A stretch of DNA of 14,181 nucleotides from Gemmatimonadales bacterium (GTDB lineage Bacteria; Gemmatimonadota; Gemmatimonadetes; Gemmatimonadales; GWC2-71-9): contig JAICPP010000066.1 in assembly GCA_025929805.1 (NCBI GenBank), positions 1 through 14,181 on the forward strand, in the 5' to 3' direction. Shown one piece after another: positions 1 through 7,112 of this stretch (its first letter is position 1; each line of letters begins with the position of its first letter). Position numbers and translations under genes: made by a program. Under the pieces are notes generated by a model. The model searched no databases. It was not told where the DNA came from and was given only the letters and a program-made list of their open reading frames with translations.

Positions 1-18
1 TAGCCTATAGCCAAGCCA

Positions 19-699
19 TTGATACCACCCGGATCGTCCAGCGTCTCTGATACGGAAGCTGCCGCGCCGGCTCGCGATCGAAGCCTCGCCGAGCAGCGAC
101 TTCAGCACGCCGACTCGCTCGCGGCCGGGTCCTTTCCGGGCCAGGCAATTCGACCCTACCGTGATCTCCTGGAGCTGGAACCGGGACACATAGAAGGGCG
201 TCTGCATTTCGCCCGACTGCTGGACCGGCTGGAAGAGGCGGTGGAGGCGGTCGACGTTCTCTCCGAGGGGCTGCGCCGGGCACCGGACCAGACCGAGTTT
301 CTGGTCCTGCGAGGATCCATCCTGGGAAGACTCCAGCGGTACAAGGAAGCCGAGATGGACCTCCGGCGGGTGCTGCGGCTCCATCCCTCCCATGCTCCCG
401 CTCAGTTCGAGCTGGGGCTCCTGTTGTGGCGGCGGGGTCTGGTGCAAGAAGCTGCAGCCTGCTTTCACCGCGCGCTCGAGTTTCAGCCCGACAACGGAAA
501 GACCTACTACTATCTGGGCGATGCGCTGAATCAGTTGGGAGACCTGCCGGGCGCCAGGGCCGCGGTCGAGCGGGCGCTACAGGTTTGTCCCGACGATGCC
601 AAGACTTACCACCTCATGGGCCGGGTTCTGGATCGGATGAGTCTGCCGGACCAGGCACAGGAGATGTATCGTCGCGGTCGAGAGCTTGCAGGGCTGTGA
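19..699 (+). CDS. TPR-repeat protein, six tandem tetratricopeptide repeats
   Basis: The 226-residue product is almost entirely tetratricopeptide repeat. The helix-capping prolines fall at residues 55, 89, 123, 157 and 191, exactly 34 apart, which gives six units (about 22-55, 56-89, 90-123, 124-157, 158-191, 192-225). Such repeats form a superhelical scaffold for protein-protein contacts; no enzymatic domain, signal peptide or membrane segment is visible, so a soluble adaptor is likely. The TTG start at 19 is the only plausible one: an in-frame TAG lies at 1-3, the first in-frame ATG would cut away three repeats, and the 20 residues before repeat 1 are a disordered Ser/Ala-rich leader. No clear Shine-Dalgarno precedes it. 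Its stop overlaps the start of the macro-domain gene (GTGA), so the two are probably translated together. The binding partner is unknown; the macro protein and the ABC transporter downstream are candidates by context only. Confidence 0.85.
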   Translation: MIPPGSSSVSDTEAAAPARDRSLAEQRLQHADSLAAGSFPGQAIRPYRDLLELEPGHIEGRLHFARLLDRLEEAVEAVDVLSEGLRRAPDQTEFLVLRGSILGRLQRYKEAEMDLRRVLRLHPSHAPAQFELGLLLWRRGLVQEAAACFHRALEFQPDNGKTYYYLGDALNQLGDLPGARAAVERALQVCPDDAKTYHLMGRVLDRMSLPDQAQEMYRRGRELAGL

Positions 700-1190
700 T
701 CCAGGTAGTCGTTGACGATCTGGCCCTTATCCAAGCCGACGCCCTGCTCCGCCCCACCGACGAAACCCTCAATCCGCTTACCGAGACGATCTCCCGCCTG
801 GATCAGCGCGCGGGCCCGCGATTTGCCGAGCAACGCCGTCTCAGCTCTCCCCTGAAAGCGGGGGCGGCAGTGGTTACCGGCAGCGGAGACCTCCCGGCTC
901 CCTTCGTGCTGCACGCGGTGATCCAGGATCCTGATGCGGGAGTCGGCCGCGAGGTGGTGCGCCGGGCGCTGCTATCCGCCTGGGAACGAGCCGCCGACTG
1001 GGAGCTCGGGATCATCGCCGCCCCCTTGGTGGGCGCTGGTGCCGGCCAGCTCAGCCCGGAAGAGGCGGCTAGCCTGCTGGCGGAGACGTTCCCCACCCGG
1101 CGCAGCGGATGTCCGTTCGAGCTGCACATCGTGGTCGAGGGAGACGCCGAGCGGGAGCTGGTGGAATCCATCGTACGGAGGATTGCTTGA
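696..1190 (+). CDS. Degenerate macro-domain (ADP-ribose-binding fold) protein
   Basis: The 164-residue protein follows the macro-domain layout: strand 1 with an Asp at the end (VVVDDLALIQADAL, residues 4-17), an RAGP element (38-41), a G-AVVTGSGDLPAPFVLHAVI core (56-76) and a glycine-rich phosphate-loop-like stretch IIAAPLVGAGAG (106-117). Macro domains bind ADP-ribose or remove it from proteins. Here the usual NAAN motif is replaced by RPTDETLNP (19-27) and the GGGVDGAI loop is missing, so catalysis and perhaps canonical ligand binding look lost. It starts at GTG 696 inside the TPR gene's stop (GTGA overlap); longer readings upstream just translate the TPR gene out of frame. It ends in TTGA, which starts the ABC ATPase gene. 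The fold assignment is from motif pattern only; function is not known. Confidence 0.72.
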   Translation: MIQVVVDDLALIQADALLRPTDETLNPLTETISRLDQRAGPRFAEQRRLSSPLKAGAAVVTGSGDLPAPFVLHAVIQDPDAGVGREVVRRALLSAWERAADWELGIIAAPLVGAGAGQLSPEEAASLLAETFPTRRSGCPFELHIVVEGDAERELVESIVRRIA

Positions 1191-1945
1191 TCCGGCTGAT
1201 TCATCTGACAAAGCAGTACGGCAAATTCACCGCGGTCGACGGCATCGATTTGGAAGTGCCCAGCGGTGAGCTGTTCGGGTTTCTGGGCCCGAACGGCGCG
1301 GGCAAGACGACCACGTTTCGGATGATCGCGGGAATCCTTCGTCCTACCAGTGGAACCGTCGAGATTGGCGGCATCGACATAACCCGGAGCCCGCTCGAGG
1401 CCAAATCCCGCTTGGGCTTCATTCCAGACCGGCCATTCGTCTACGACAAGCTCACCGGCGGGGAGTTTCTCCGGTTCGCCGCCGCGCTCTACGGGCAGCA
1501 GGGGCCGGCCGTCGAGCGGCGGATTGACGAGCTGCTCGAGCTCTTTGAGCTGACTCGGTGGAAGGACGAGCTGACCGAGTCATACAGCCACGGCATGCGG
1601 CAGAAGCTCATCATCTCCGGGGCGTTGGTGCACCGGCCTGCGGTCATCGTGGTAGATGAGCCCATGGTCGGTCTGGATCCCAAGAGTGCCCGGCTCCTGA
1701 AAGACCTGTTCCGCCAGTTTGTGGATCGGGGTGGCACGGTGCTGATGAGCACTCATACGCTCGAGGTGGCAGAGACCATGTGCGATCGTCTGGCCATCAT
1801 CCATGGCGGCAAGATCGTGGCGCATGGCACCATGGCCGAGGTACAGGAGCAGACCTCGTCCGAGGACTTGGGTCTGGAGGACCTCTTCCTGAAGCTCACC
1901 GGCGGCCTGAGGGATCATCAGCTCGACACCATTCTCGAGGCCTGA
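1187..1945 (+). CDS. ABC transporter ATP-binding protein
   Basis: This is a complete nucleotide-binding subunit of 252 residues, which hydrolyses ATP to power the adjacent membrane protein. Walker A is GPNGAGKT (34-41), the signature is SYSHGMRQK (132-140), Walker B is VIVVDEP (153-159), the D-loop is GLD (162-164) and the switch histidine is in STHT (H190). The Q-loop reads FIPDRP, with Asp in place of Gln, and the YSHGM form of the signature is typical of the CcmA/NatA/BcrA exporter-like group. The C-terminal 50 residues are an extension ending in a short acidic helix. TTG 1187 is chosen because it overlaps the macro gene's stop (TTGA) and puts the start four residues before the first beta strand; upstream codons read the macro gene out of frame. 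With the permease five bases downstream it makes an ABC-2-type exporter of unknown substrate. Confidence 0.93.
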   Translation: MIRLIHLTKQYGKFTAVDGIDLEVPSGELFGFLGPNGAGKTTTFRMIAGILRPTSGTVEIGGIDITRSPLEAKSRLGFIPDRPFVYDKLTGGEFLRFAAALYGQQGPAVERRIDELLELFELTRWKDELTESYSHGMRQKLIISGALVHRPAVIVVDEPMVGLDPKSARLLKDLFRQFVDRGGTVLMSTHTLEVAETMCDRLAIIHGGKIVAHGTMAEVQEQTSSEDLGLEDLFLKLTGGLRDHQLDTILEA

Positions 1946-1950
1946 TCTCC

Positions 1951-3654
1951 GTGAGTACTCCGAGTCTCGTGCGCCCGGGGGTATGGACTCTGCTGACGCC
2001 GAAGTGGCGCAGTGTGCTCACTCGACTCCAGGAGGAGCAAACCGGGTCCGGAGCGCGGGCGTTGCTTCTCGGACTCATTGCACTGGTCTTCTGGGCTGCT
2101 GTGTTCGGTATCGCCTACCGAGTGCTGCGCTATTTCCGGAATGTGCAGGAGATCGGCGATCTGATGGCGGGCAAGGTGTTGGGCATCATCCTCCTGGCCT
2201 TCCTTTCGATCCTCCTGCTCTCCAACATCATCACCGCCCTGTCCACTTTCTTCCTGGCCAAGGACCTTGATCTCCTGGTCGCGTCACCGATCCAGCGCTC
2301 GCGATTTTATCTGGCCAAGCTGGTGGAGACCGTAGTTCACTCTTCGTGGATGGTTGCGCTGCTCGCGTTACCCATCTTCACCGCGTATGGCATGGTCTAC
2401 CAGGGCGGACTGCTGTTTCCGTTTGTGGCGTTAGCGGCCTTTCTCCCCTACCTGGTGATTCCTGCGGTTATCGGCATAGCGATCACGCTGGTGCTGGTGA
2501 ACATCTTCCCCGCCCGACGAACCCGTGAGCTTCTGGGGCTGGTGGCCAGCGGCGCCCTCGTCCTCGTCGTGGTTTTTCTCCGTTTCCTGCGGCCGGAGCA
2601 GCTGGCTCGGCCCGAGGGATTCAAGGACTTGGTCGAGTACCTCGCCGTTCTCCGGACACCCACCAGTTCTCTCCTTCCTAGTGAGTGGACGGCGTCGATC
2701 ATCATGAACTGGCTCCTGCGGATCGCCGATCCATGGCCGATCGCAAAGCTCTGGACTGCAGCCACCTTTGCGGTGGTGCTGGGGATCCTGGTACATCGGC
2801 AACTCTATCACCTGGGATTCTCCAAGGCACAGGAGGGTGCCGAGCGCAAGCTCCGCCGCCGAATCAGAGGTCCAGTATCGGGCCTTCTGAGCTCGGTGTC
2901 TCCCTCCAAGCGAGAGTTCATCCTGAAGGACTTGCGACTTTTCTTCCGGGATAACACCCAGTGGAGTCAGCTGATCCTGCTGGCGGTCTTGCTGCTGGTC
3001 TATCTCTTCAACATCAAGTCGCTGCCGCTGCATTCGGGCGAGCGGGTCCCGTTTCGATTGATCAGCATGGTCTCGTTTCTCAACCTGGGTCTGGCCGGCT
3101 TCGTGCTCGCCGCGGTCGCCGCCCGGTTCGTCTTTCCCGGGATCTCGCTCGAGGGCCGCCAGATGTGGCTGCTGCGGTCAAGCCCACTCGACCCCCGCTC
3201 CTTGCTTTGGAGCAAGTACTGGATCGGCACGCTGCCACTGCTGCTGTTGGCACTAGTCATCACCGTGTTCACCAACTGGCTGCTGCACGCCACGGGGTTC
3301 ATGATGGCCGTGGCACTGGCAACGATCGTCCTGTATACCCTGGCGGCAAGTGCGATGGCCGTCTCGTTTGGCGCCCTTTACCCGCAGTTCGGCACGGAGA
3401 ACGCGGCTCAGATACCAACTAGTTTCGGCGGCCTGGTCTACATGATGACCAGTTTGAGCCTCCTGGCTGCAATCATCATGATCGAGGCCTCGCCCGTGAT
3501 GACCTACCTTCGGATCGATCGCTACGGTGGGAAGCTGGGTGACGTCATTCCCGAGCTGGTTGTCGCCGGAGTGCTCGTGCTCGGGATTTGCCTGGCGGCC
3601 ACTATCGTGCCCCTCCGCCTTGCGCTACGCCGGATCGAGATAATGGAGTGGTAA
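1951..3654 (+). CDS. ABC-2-type exporter permease, large two-half form
   Basis: The 567-residue integral membrane protein has about twelve hydrophobic segments (roughly 36-57, 75-97, 129-149, 155-183, 196-213, 264-282, 337-354, 372-393, 425-443, 447-473, 492-511, 533-556) and charged loops around 214-260 and 284-336. The two halves each carry a similar cytoplasmic motif: LLVASPIQRSRFYLAKL at 108-124 and LLRSSPLDPRSLLWSKY at 407-423, suggesting an internal duplication of a six-helix unit. This resembles the 'putative ABC exporter' permeases (PF16949-like), larger than ordinary ABC-2 permeases, so one chain could supply the whole pore. GTG 1951 is used, five bases after the ATPase stop, with only a weak GAGG further upstream. 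Its last codons overlap the threonine aldolase start. The substrate cannot be told from the sequence. Confidence 0.85.
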   Translation: MSTPSLVRPGVWTLLTPKWRSVLTRLQEEQTGSGARALLLGLIALVFWAAVFGIAYRVLRYFRNVQEIGDLMAGKVLGIILLAFLSILLLSNIITALSTFFLAKDLDLLVASPIQRSRFYLAKLVETVVHSSWMVALLALPIFTAYGMVYQGGLLFPFVALAAFLPYLVIPAVIGIAITLVLVNIFPARRTRELLGLVASGALVLVVVFLRFLRPEQLARPEGFKDLVEYLAVLRTPTSSLLPSEWTASIIMNWLLRIADPWPIAKLWTAATFAVVLGILVHRQLYHLGFSKAQEGAERKLRRRIRGPVSGLLSSVSPSKREFILKDLRLFFRDNTQWSQLILLAVLLLVYLFNIKSLPLHSGERVPFRLISMVSFLNLGLAGFVLAAVAARFVFPGISLEGRQMWLLRSSPLDPRSLLWSKYWIGTLPLLLLALVITVFTNWLLHATGFMMAVALATIVLYTLAASAMAVSFGALYPQFGTENAAQIPTSFGGLVYMMTSLSLLAAIIMIEASPVMTYLRIDRYGGKLGDVIPELVVAGVLVLGICLAATIVPLRLALRRIEIMEW

Positions 3655-4685
3655 GCGTAGATCTCTTCAGCGATACCGTCACCCGTCCCACACCGGCCAT
3701 GCGCCGAGCCATGGCGGGAGCAGATGTGGGGGACGAACAACAGCGAGAAGATCCCACGGTCAATCTCCTCCAGGACATGGTTGCCGAACTCCTGGGCAAG
3801 GAGGCGGCGCTCTTCCTCCCCTCCGGGACGATGTGCAATCAGGTCGCCTTCGCGGTGCATTGTCGGGCCGGAGACGAGATCCTGCTCCAGGAGCAGGCTC
3901 ATCCACTGTTGTTCGAGGTCGGTGGAGCTTCGGCCATGACTGGAGCGCTGCTCCGCCCGGTCATCGGTGCCGGCGGGTTCTTTACCGGCGAGCAGGTTCG
4001 CTCGGCAACCCGGCCGCCGGTGTACTACATGCCTCGGACCAGAGCCGTCTCGATCGAGCAGACCAGCAACGTGATCGGCGGGGTATGCTGGCCGCTGCAG
4101 CAGATCGAGGACGTGTGCCGGGTGGCGCACGCAAGCGGGCTGGTGACGCACATGGACGGGGCTCGGCTGCTCAATGCCGTGGTGGCCAGCGGCACGACGG
4201 CCCGACAGTTTGCCGCTCCCTTTGACTCGGTGTGGATCGATCTCACCAAGGGCTTGGGGGCTCCGGTTGGCGCGGTGCTCGCCGGACGCCGGGACTTTAT
4301 CGAGGAAGCCTGGCGTTTCAAGCAGCGGTTTGGGGGAGCGATGCGCCAGGCTGGCATCATCGCGGCTGCGGGTGTGTATGCGCTGCGACACCACATCGAC
4401 CGGCTGGCGGAGGATCATGCGCGGGCCCGCAAACTGGCGCACGGCCTGGCGGAGCTGTCGGGGATCACCCTGGACCCGACCCGGGTTGAAACCAACATCG
4501 TGGTGTTCGACGTCAGGAATTCAGGGCTGGACGGTGAGAGCTTCAATGCCCGAACGCTGGCGAGCCATGGCGTTCGCTTCAGCGTGCTGGGACCGACCGC
4601 AGTCCGCGCCGTGACTCACCTCGATATTACGGACGACGGTATCGATCGAGCCCTCGAAGCAGCCCATGCCGCAGTCAGTCGCTAG
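3648..4685 (+). CDS. ltaE: Low-specificity L-threonine aldolase
   Basis: This is a PLP-dependent fold-type I enzyme that splits L-threonine and allo-threonine into glycine and acetaldehyde in the cytosol. The 345 residues match the family length (about 330-350). Visible hallmarks are the N-terminal SDTVTRPT (8-15), the cofactor-stacking histidine in EQAHPLLFE (H85), the Asp and Arg in THMDGARLL (D170, R173) and the Schiff-base lysine in DLTKGLGAPVGAVL (K201). GTG 3648 gives the expected start just before the SDTVTRPT motif and overlaps the permease gene by seven bases. The alternative would need a start inside the conserved motif. Its stop lies just before the PAS gene. The link to an ABC exporter is by operon position only; glycine supply to one-carbon metabolism is the usual role. 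Confidence 0.93.
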   Translation: MVSVDLFSDTVTRPTPAMRRAMAGADVGDEQQREDPTVNLLQDMVAELLGKEAALFLPSGTMCNQVAFAVHCRAGDEILLQEQAHPLLFEVGGASAMTGALLRPVIGAGGFFTGEQVRSATRPPVYYMPRTRAVSIEQTSNVIGGVCWPLQQIEDVCRVAHASGLVTHMDGARLLNAVVASGTTARQFAAPFDSVWIDLTKGLGAPVGAVLAGRRDFIEEAWRFKQRFGGAMRQAGIIAAAGVYALRHHIDRLAEDHARARKLAHGLAELSGITLDPTRVETNIVVFDVRNSGLDGESFNARTLASHGVRFSVLGPTAVRAVTHLDITDDGIDRALEAAHAAVSR

Positions 4686-4723
4686 TGCAAACGGAGCAGT
4701 GCCGGCCGTCCTACATCATTGCG

Positions 4724-5215
4724 ATGCGCGACGAACACCGTCCCAAGCAGGAGCTGATCCACGAGATTACCGGCTTGCGCAAGCAAGTGGGGGACCTCAA
4801 GGAGGCCATGGTTGAGCGGCGGCGGATCGAAGACGCGCTGCGGACGGCTGAAACGATGCTTCGGGCCCTGGCTGACAGCGCGCCCGTGGGTCTGGCACTC
4901 TTTCGCCTCGACGGCACCCTGGTGATAGCCAACCGGCCGCTCGCGCGGATGCTGGGTTACGATTCGCCGGCGGAGCTTCAAGCCCTGGGTGCCGTATTCG
5001 GCGTGTTCGCAACCACAGAGGAGCAGTCGCGCGCGCTTGGCTCGGTCATGTCCGAGGCGCGCATTCACGAAGCCCTGTTTCGCCGGAAGGACGGCTGCCG
5101 GCGCACCTACCCCGTTCTGATGGGCCAGTCCACCGAAGGCCCGGCCGTGACCCTCGCGGTATTCGAGTGTGCTGCCGACCACCTCGGCCCCCCTTTTCCG
5201 ACCAACTCCGCGTAA
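4724..5215 (+). CDS. Small single-PAS-domain protein with N-terminal coiled coil
   Basis: The protein is 163 residues if started at ATG 4724. Residues 8-40 are a charged, heptad-like helix of the sort that links sensor domains. Residues 43-147 read as a PAS fold: LRALADSAPVGLALFRLDGTLVIANRPLARMLGY is typical of its first half, followed by a PAC-like end (FRRKDGCRRTYPVLM). No histidine kinase, GGDEF, HTH or other output domain follows; the tail is a short proline-rich end. It would have to act by binding a partner or as a stand-alone sensor. A GTG at 4685 overlapping the ltaE stop (TAGTG) would add 13 residues and is a real alternative, favoured by similar TAGTG junctions elsewhere here. I prefer the ATG because many PAS proteins begin just before this kind of coiled coil. 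It closes the operon; 66 bases separate it from the next gene. Confidence 0.72.
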   Translation: MRDEHRPKQELIHEITGLRKQVGDLKEAMVERRRIEDALRTAETMLRALADSAPVGLALFRLDGTLVIANRPLARMLGYDSPAELQALGAVFGVFATTEEQSRALGSVMSEARIHEALFRRKDGCRRTYPVLMGQSTEGPAVTLAVFECAADHLGPPFPTNSA

Positions 5216-5270
5216 CCTAGGTCCGATCCCGCAGCCAGCTGGCACCTACCTTGGCGCCTCACCACCCACC

Positions 5271-5279
5271 AAGGAGGAG
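5271..5279 (+). promoter_or_regulatory. Strong Shine-Dalgarno sequence
   Basis: AAGGAGGAG lies two bases before the ATG at 5282, with the GGAGG core about five bases away. It is the only near-perfect anti-16S match ahead of an intact gene in the window, where most genes lack one, and it fixes the start of the lipoprotein gene. Confidence 0.85.
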
Positions 5280-5281
5280 CC

Positions 5282-6493
5282 ATGTCTCACCGGATCAGCG
5301 GCGGCACGCTGGCGCTGCTGGCAAGCTTGGTCGCATGCGACCGTACAGCCCCTACCGCAGGCAACGAAGAAACCCAGGTCCAGGCCGCCGACCAGCCAAC
5401 CGCGCGCCAATCGGCCGAACGCGCCGCAATGGACCGTCTGGCCCGACGCTTGGCCCGTGCTCTGGTACACCCGGAGTTCCGGTCCTACATCAAGGGCGAG
5501 CTGGATCGATCTCCGTTCCCGGAGCACAAGCTCAACTTCCAGCAGTTCCTGAGGGCTTCCGACGGTCGAGTGCTCAAGCAGGTAGCCCGGCTGAGCTCCT
5601 CGTCCGAGGCCGCCGTGGAAGCTGATGCCAGGGAAGCAATTCCGCTCGAACTGTATTTCCCGGTCCCGGCGCACCGGGCCGAGTGGACCGGCGGCGCAGA
5701 GGTCCTGGTCGCGAGCGCCCGGGAAGATCGCGAGGCGCCGGTCGCATATGATGTGCAGGGCCGGAGACGGCTCCTCAGCCCGGATCAGCCCCCGTCAGTC
5801 CCGGTGCTGGCTGTTGTGCCGGTAGAGACCGACTTTGGCCACCCAATCGGCCAGGCTACCTGCACTACCTGCGGTGGTGGGGGTGGAGGGGGCGGAACGG
5901 CCACCCCATACGGGCTCTACATGACCTATGCCCATTTTGTGCAAGACTTTGAAGGTTGGTTTAAGGGCAGTCCCGAATTTGAAATCCACGTACTGGGCCA
6001 GTCGGGCAGCAGCGACTCTCTCCGAGATTACCAGTGTGCCAGTGCGGCAGCCGGAGGGTATTACCACTTCGATCAAAACGAGCTCAACTGGAGCGGCAAG
6101 GTGCTGCTCTTCAGCCAGGCCCAGTTGAACACTTACAAGACGGCCCACCCCAACCAGAACTTCCGCGTAGTTGCCTTGGAAGACGACGACACTGGATGCG
6201 CCATCAAGTTTGACGGAAGTCGCTTCAAGACGATGATAAGCACACTTCAGAATGCTTATCCCAACCTGACCGGCTCAAAGGACACGGCCAGTAGCATCGA
6301 GAAGTGGGTCAAGCGAGCCAACGCGCTCCAGAAGATTCTGAGCGCGGTGTACTCCTTCATCACCACGCAGGACGATCTCATCGGTAACGCCATCGAGGAC
6401 GTCGTCGTCGGAACGACTTATCCCGGAGCGAACTGGATCATCAAGGGAGAGAACAACGTGACCAACGGCTGGATCAAACTGGAGATGCGCTGA
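5282..6493 (+). CDS. Unrecognised lipoprotein with CxxC-polyglycine linker
   Basis: The 403-residue protein has a short lipoprotein signal: hydrophobic 9-18 and lipobox LVAC with lipidated Cys19. Asp20 follows; in E. coli this position would hold a lipoprotein in the inner membrane, but that rule may not apply here. Residues 21-190 are charged and helical (170 residues rich in Arg, Ala and Glu), then CTTC (194-197) runs directly into eight glycines (198-205). After this linker comes a separate, lower-GC-coded domain (206-403) rich in aromatics, with Cys252, Cys306 beside an acidic patch EDDDTG (300-305) and a helical segment before a C-terminal TNGWIKLEM strand. I do not recognise the family; a cell-surface or periplasmic protein is the safe call. 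It is transcribed with the barrel-like gene that starts one base after its stop, and the full Shine-Dalgarno suggests its own regulated expression. Confidence 0.85.
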   Translation: MSHRISGGTLALLASLVACDRTAPTAGNEETQVQAADQPTARQSAERAAMDRLARRLARALVHPEFRSYIKGELDRSPFPEHKLNFQQFLRASDGRVLKQVARLSSSSEAAVEADAREAIPLELYFPVPAHRAEWTGGAEVLVASAREDREAPVAYDVQGRRRLLSPDQPPSVPVLAVVPVETDFGHPIGQATCTTCGGGGGGGGTATPYGLYMTYAHFVQDFEGWFKGSPEFEIHVLGQSGSSDSLRDYQCASAAAGGYYHFDQNELNWSGKVLLFSQAQLNTYKTAHPNQNFRVVALEDDDTGCAIKFDGSRFKTMISTLQNAYPNLTGSKDTASSIEKWVKRANALQKILSAVYSFITTQDDLIGNAIEDVVVGTTYPGANWIIKGENNVTNGWIKLEMR

Positions 6494-6494
6494 C

Positions 6495-7103
6495 ATGCTG
6501 ACCGACCTGCGCGCCACCCGGCTGCTCTGTCTTGCCCTGTTGTTTACCTCAACCCTTTCTCGGCAGGCGGTGGCCCAATGGTTCATTGGGCTGGAGATCG
6601 GCTCAGAGCGATTTTGGGGCGGATCGCTGGAGACAACTCCAGACCAGCGCTCATTCCGGCCGTATCGGCCTACTACGTTCAGCGCGGCAGTGGAGTGCCG
6701 CAGCGGCTCGCTCGGCGCTGCACTCCGGCTCCGGTACACCGATGCCAGCATGGCGCTCGAGGGCAGCGAAGCGGTCGTGGCGGTCAAAGGCGTGTTCAAA
6801 GTCATCAGCGTGTCGGCAGAGATCAGCTATGGGATTATTACCCTCGGCCAGAACCAGCTCCTGCTGCATGCAGGGCCGGTAGTGGAGCATTGGAGCCTGG
6901 TCGACGAGGACTCTCGATTCCGGGTGGGCGCGCAGGCTGCCGTGGGCCTGAATATCCCGCTGGGTGGCAGGATGGCTATGACGCTGCTGGCGGACGCCGC
7001 GGTGGTGGGCTCGCCCTTTGAGCAAGACGAGCTCGATCCCACCTATGACCTGCGCGCTCTCTGGAGACGCGGGTTTGCTGCTGGGTTGCGGTATCGGTTG
7101 TGA
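6495..7103 (+). CDS. Secreted protein, probable small outer-membrane beta-barrel
   Basis: The 202-residue protein has a clear signal peptide: basic n-region up to R9, hydrophobic 10-22 and an AVA|Q cleavage site after residue 27. The mature part alternates polar and hydrophobic residues in eight or so strands separated by short turns (for example FIGLEIG, TFSAAVECR, LGAALRLRY, VFKVISVSAEISYG, LLLHAGPVVEHWS, FRVGAQAAVGLNI, MAMTLLADAAVV, RGFAAGLRYRL), which is the look of a small OmpA- or OmpW-sized barrel. The last strand ends in Leu rather than the Phe preferred in proteobacteria. ATG 6495 lies one base after the lipoprotein stop, so the two are co-translated and probably act together at the envelope. 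No family is recognised. The gene ends ten bases from the converging reductase relic. Confidence 0.75.
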   Translation: MLTDLRATRLLCLALLFTSTLSRQAVAQWFIGLEIGSERFWGGSLETTPDQRSFRPYRPTTFSAAVECRSGSLGAALRLRYTDASMALEGSEAVVAVKGVFKVISVSAEISYGIITLGQNQLLLHAGPVVEHWSLVDEDSRFRVGAQAAVGLNIPLGGRMAMTLLADAAVVGSPFEQDELDPTYDLRALWRRGFAAGLRYRL

Positions 7104-7112
7104 AACAGTGTC

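Noticed and set aside
2431..3033. Long minus-strand open frame opposite the permease gene
   Set aside because: It is a shadow of the permease: its product is low-complexity and charged with no domain pattern, and the plus-strand frame has clear membrane segments.
3522..4442. Minus-strand open frame of 306 codons opposite ltaE
   Set aside because: It is antisense to a gene with all threonine aldolase catalytic residues; the translated product shows no family motif.
5240..5255. Sigma-54-like promoter (TGGCAC-N5-TTGG) upstream of the lipoprotein gene
   Set aside because: The -24 half is perfect, but the -12 half reads GG where GC is invariant at the correct 10-base spacing; shifting to GC gives 11 bases. 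It is too weak to list as a feature.
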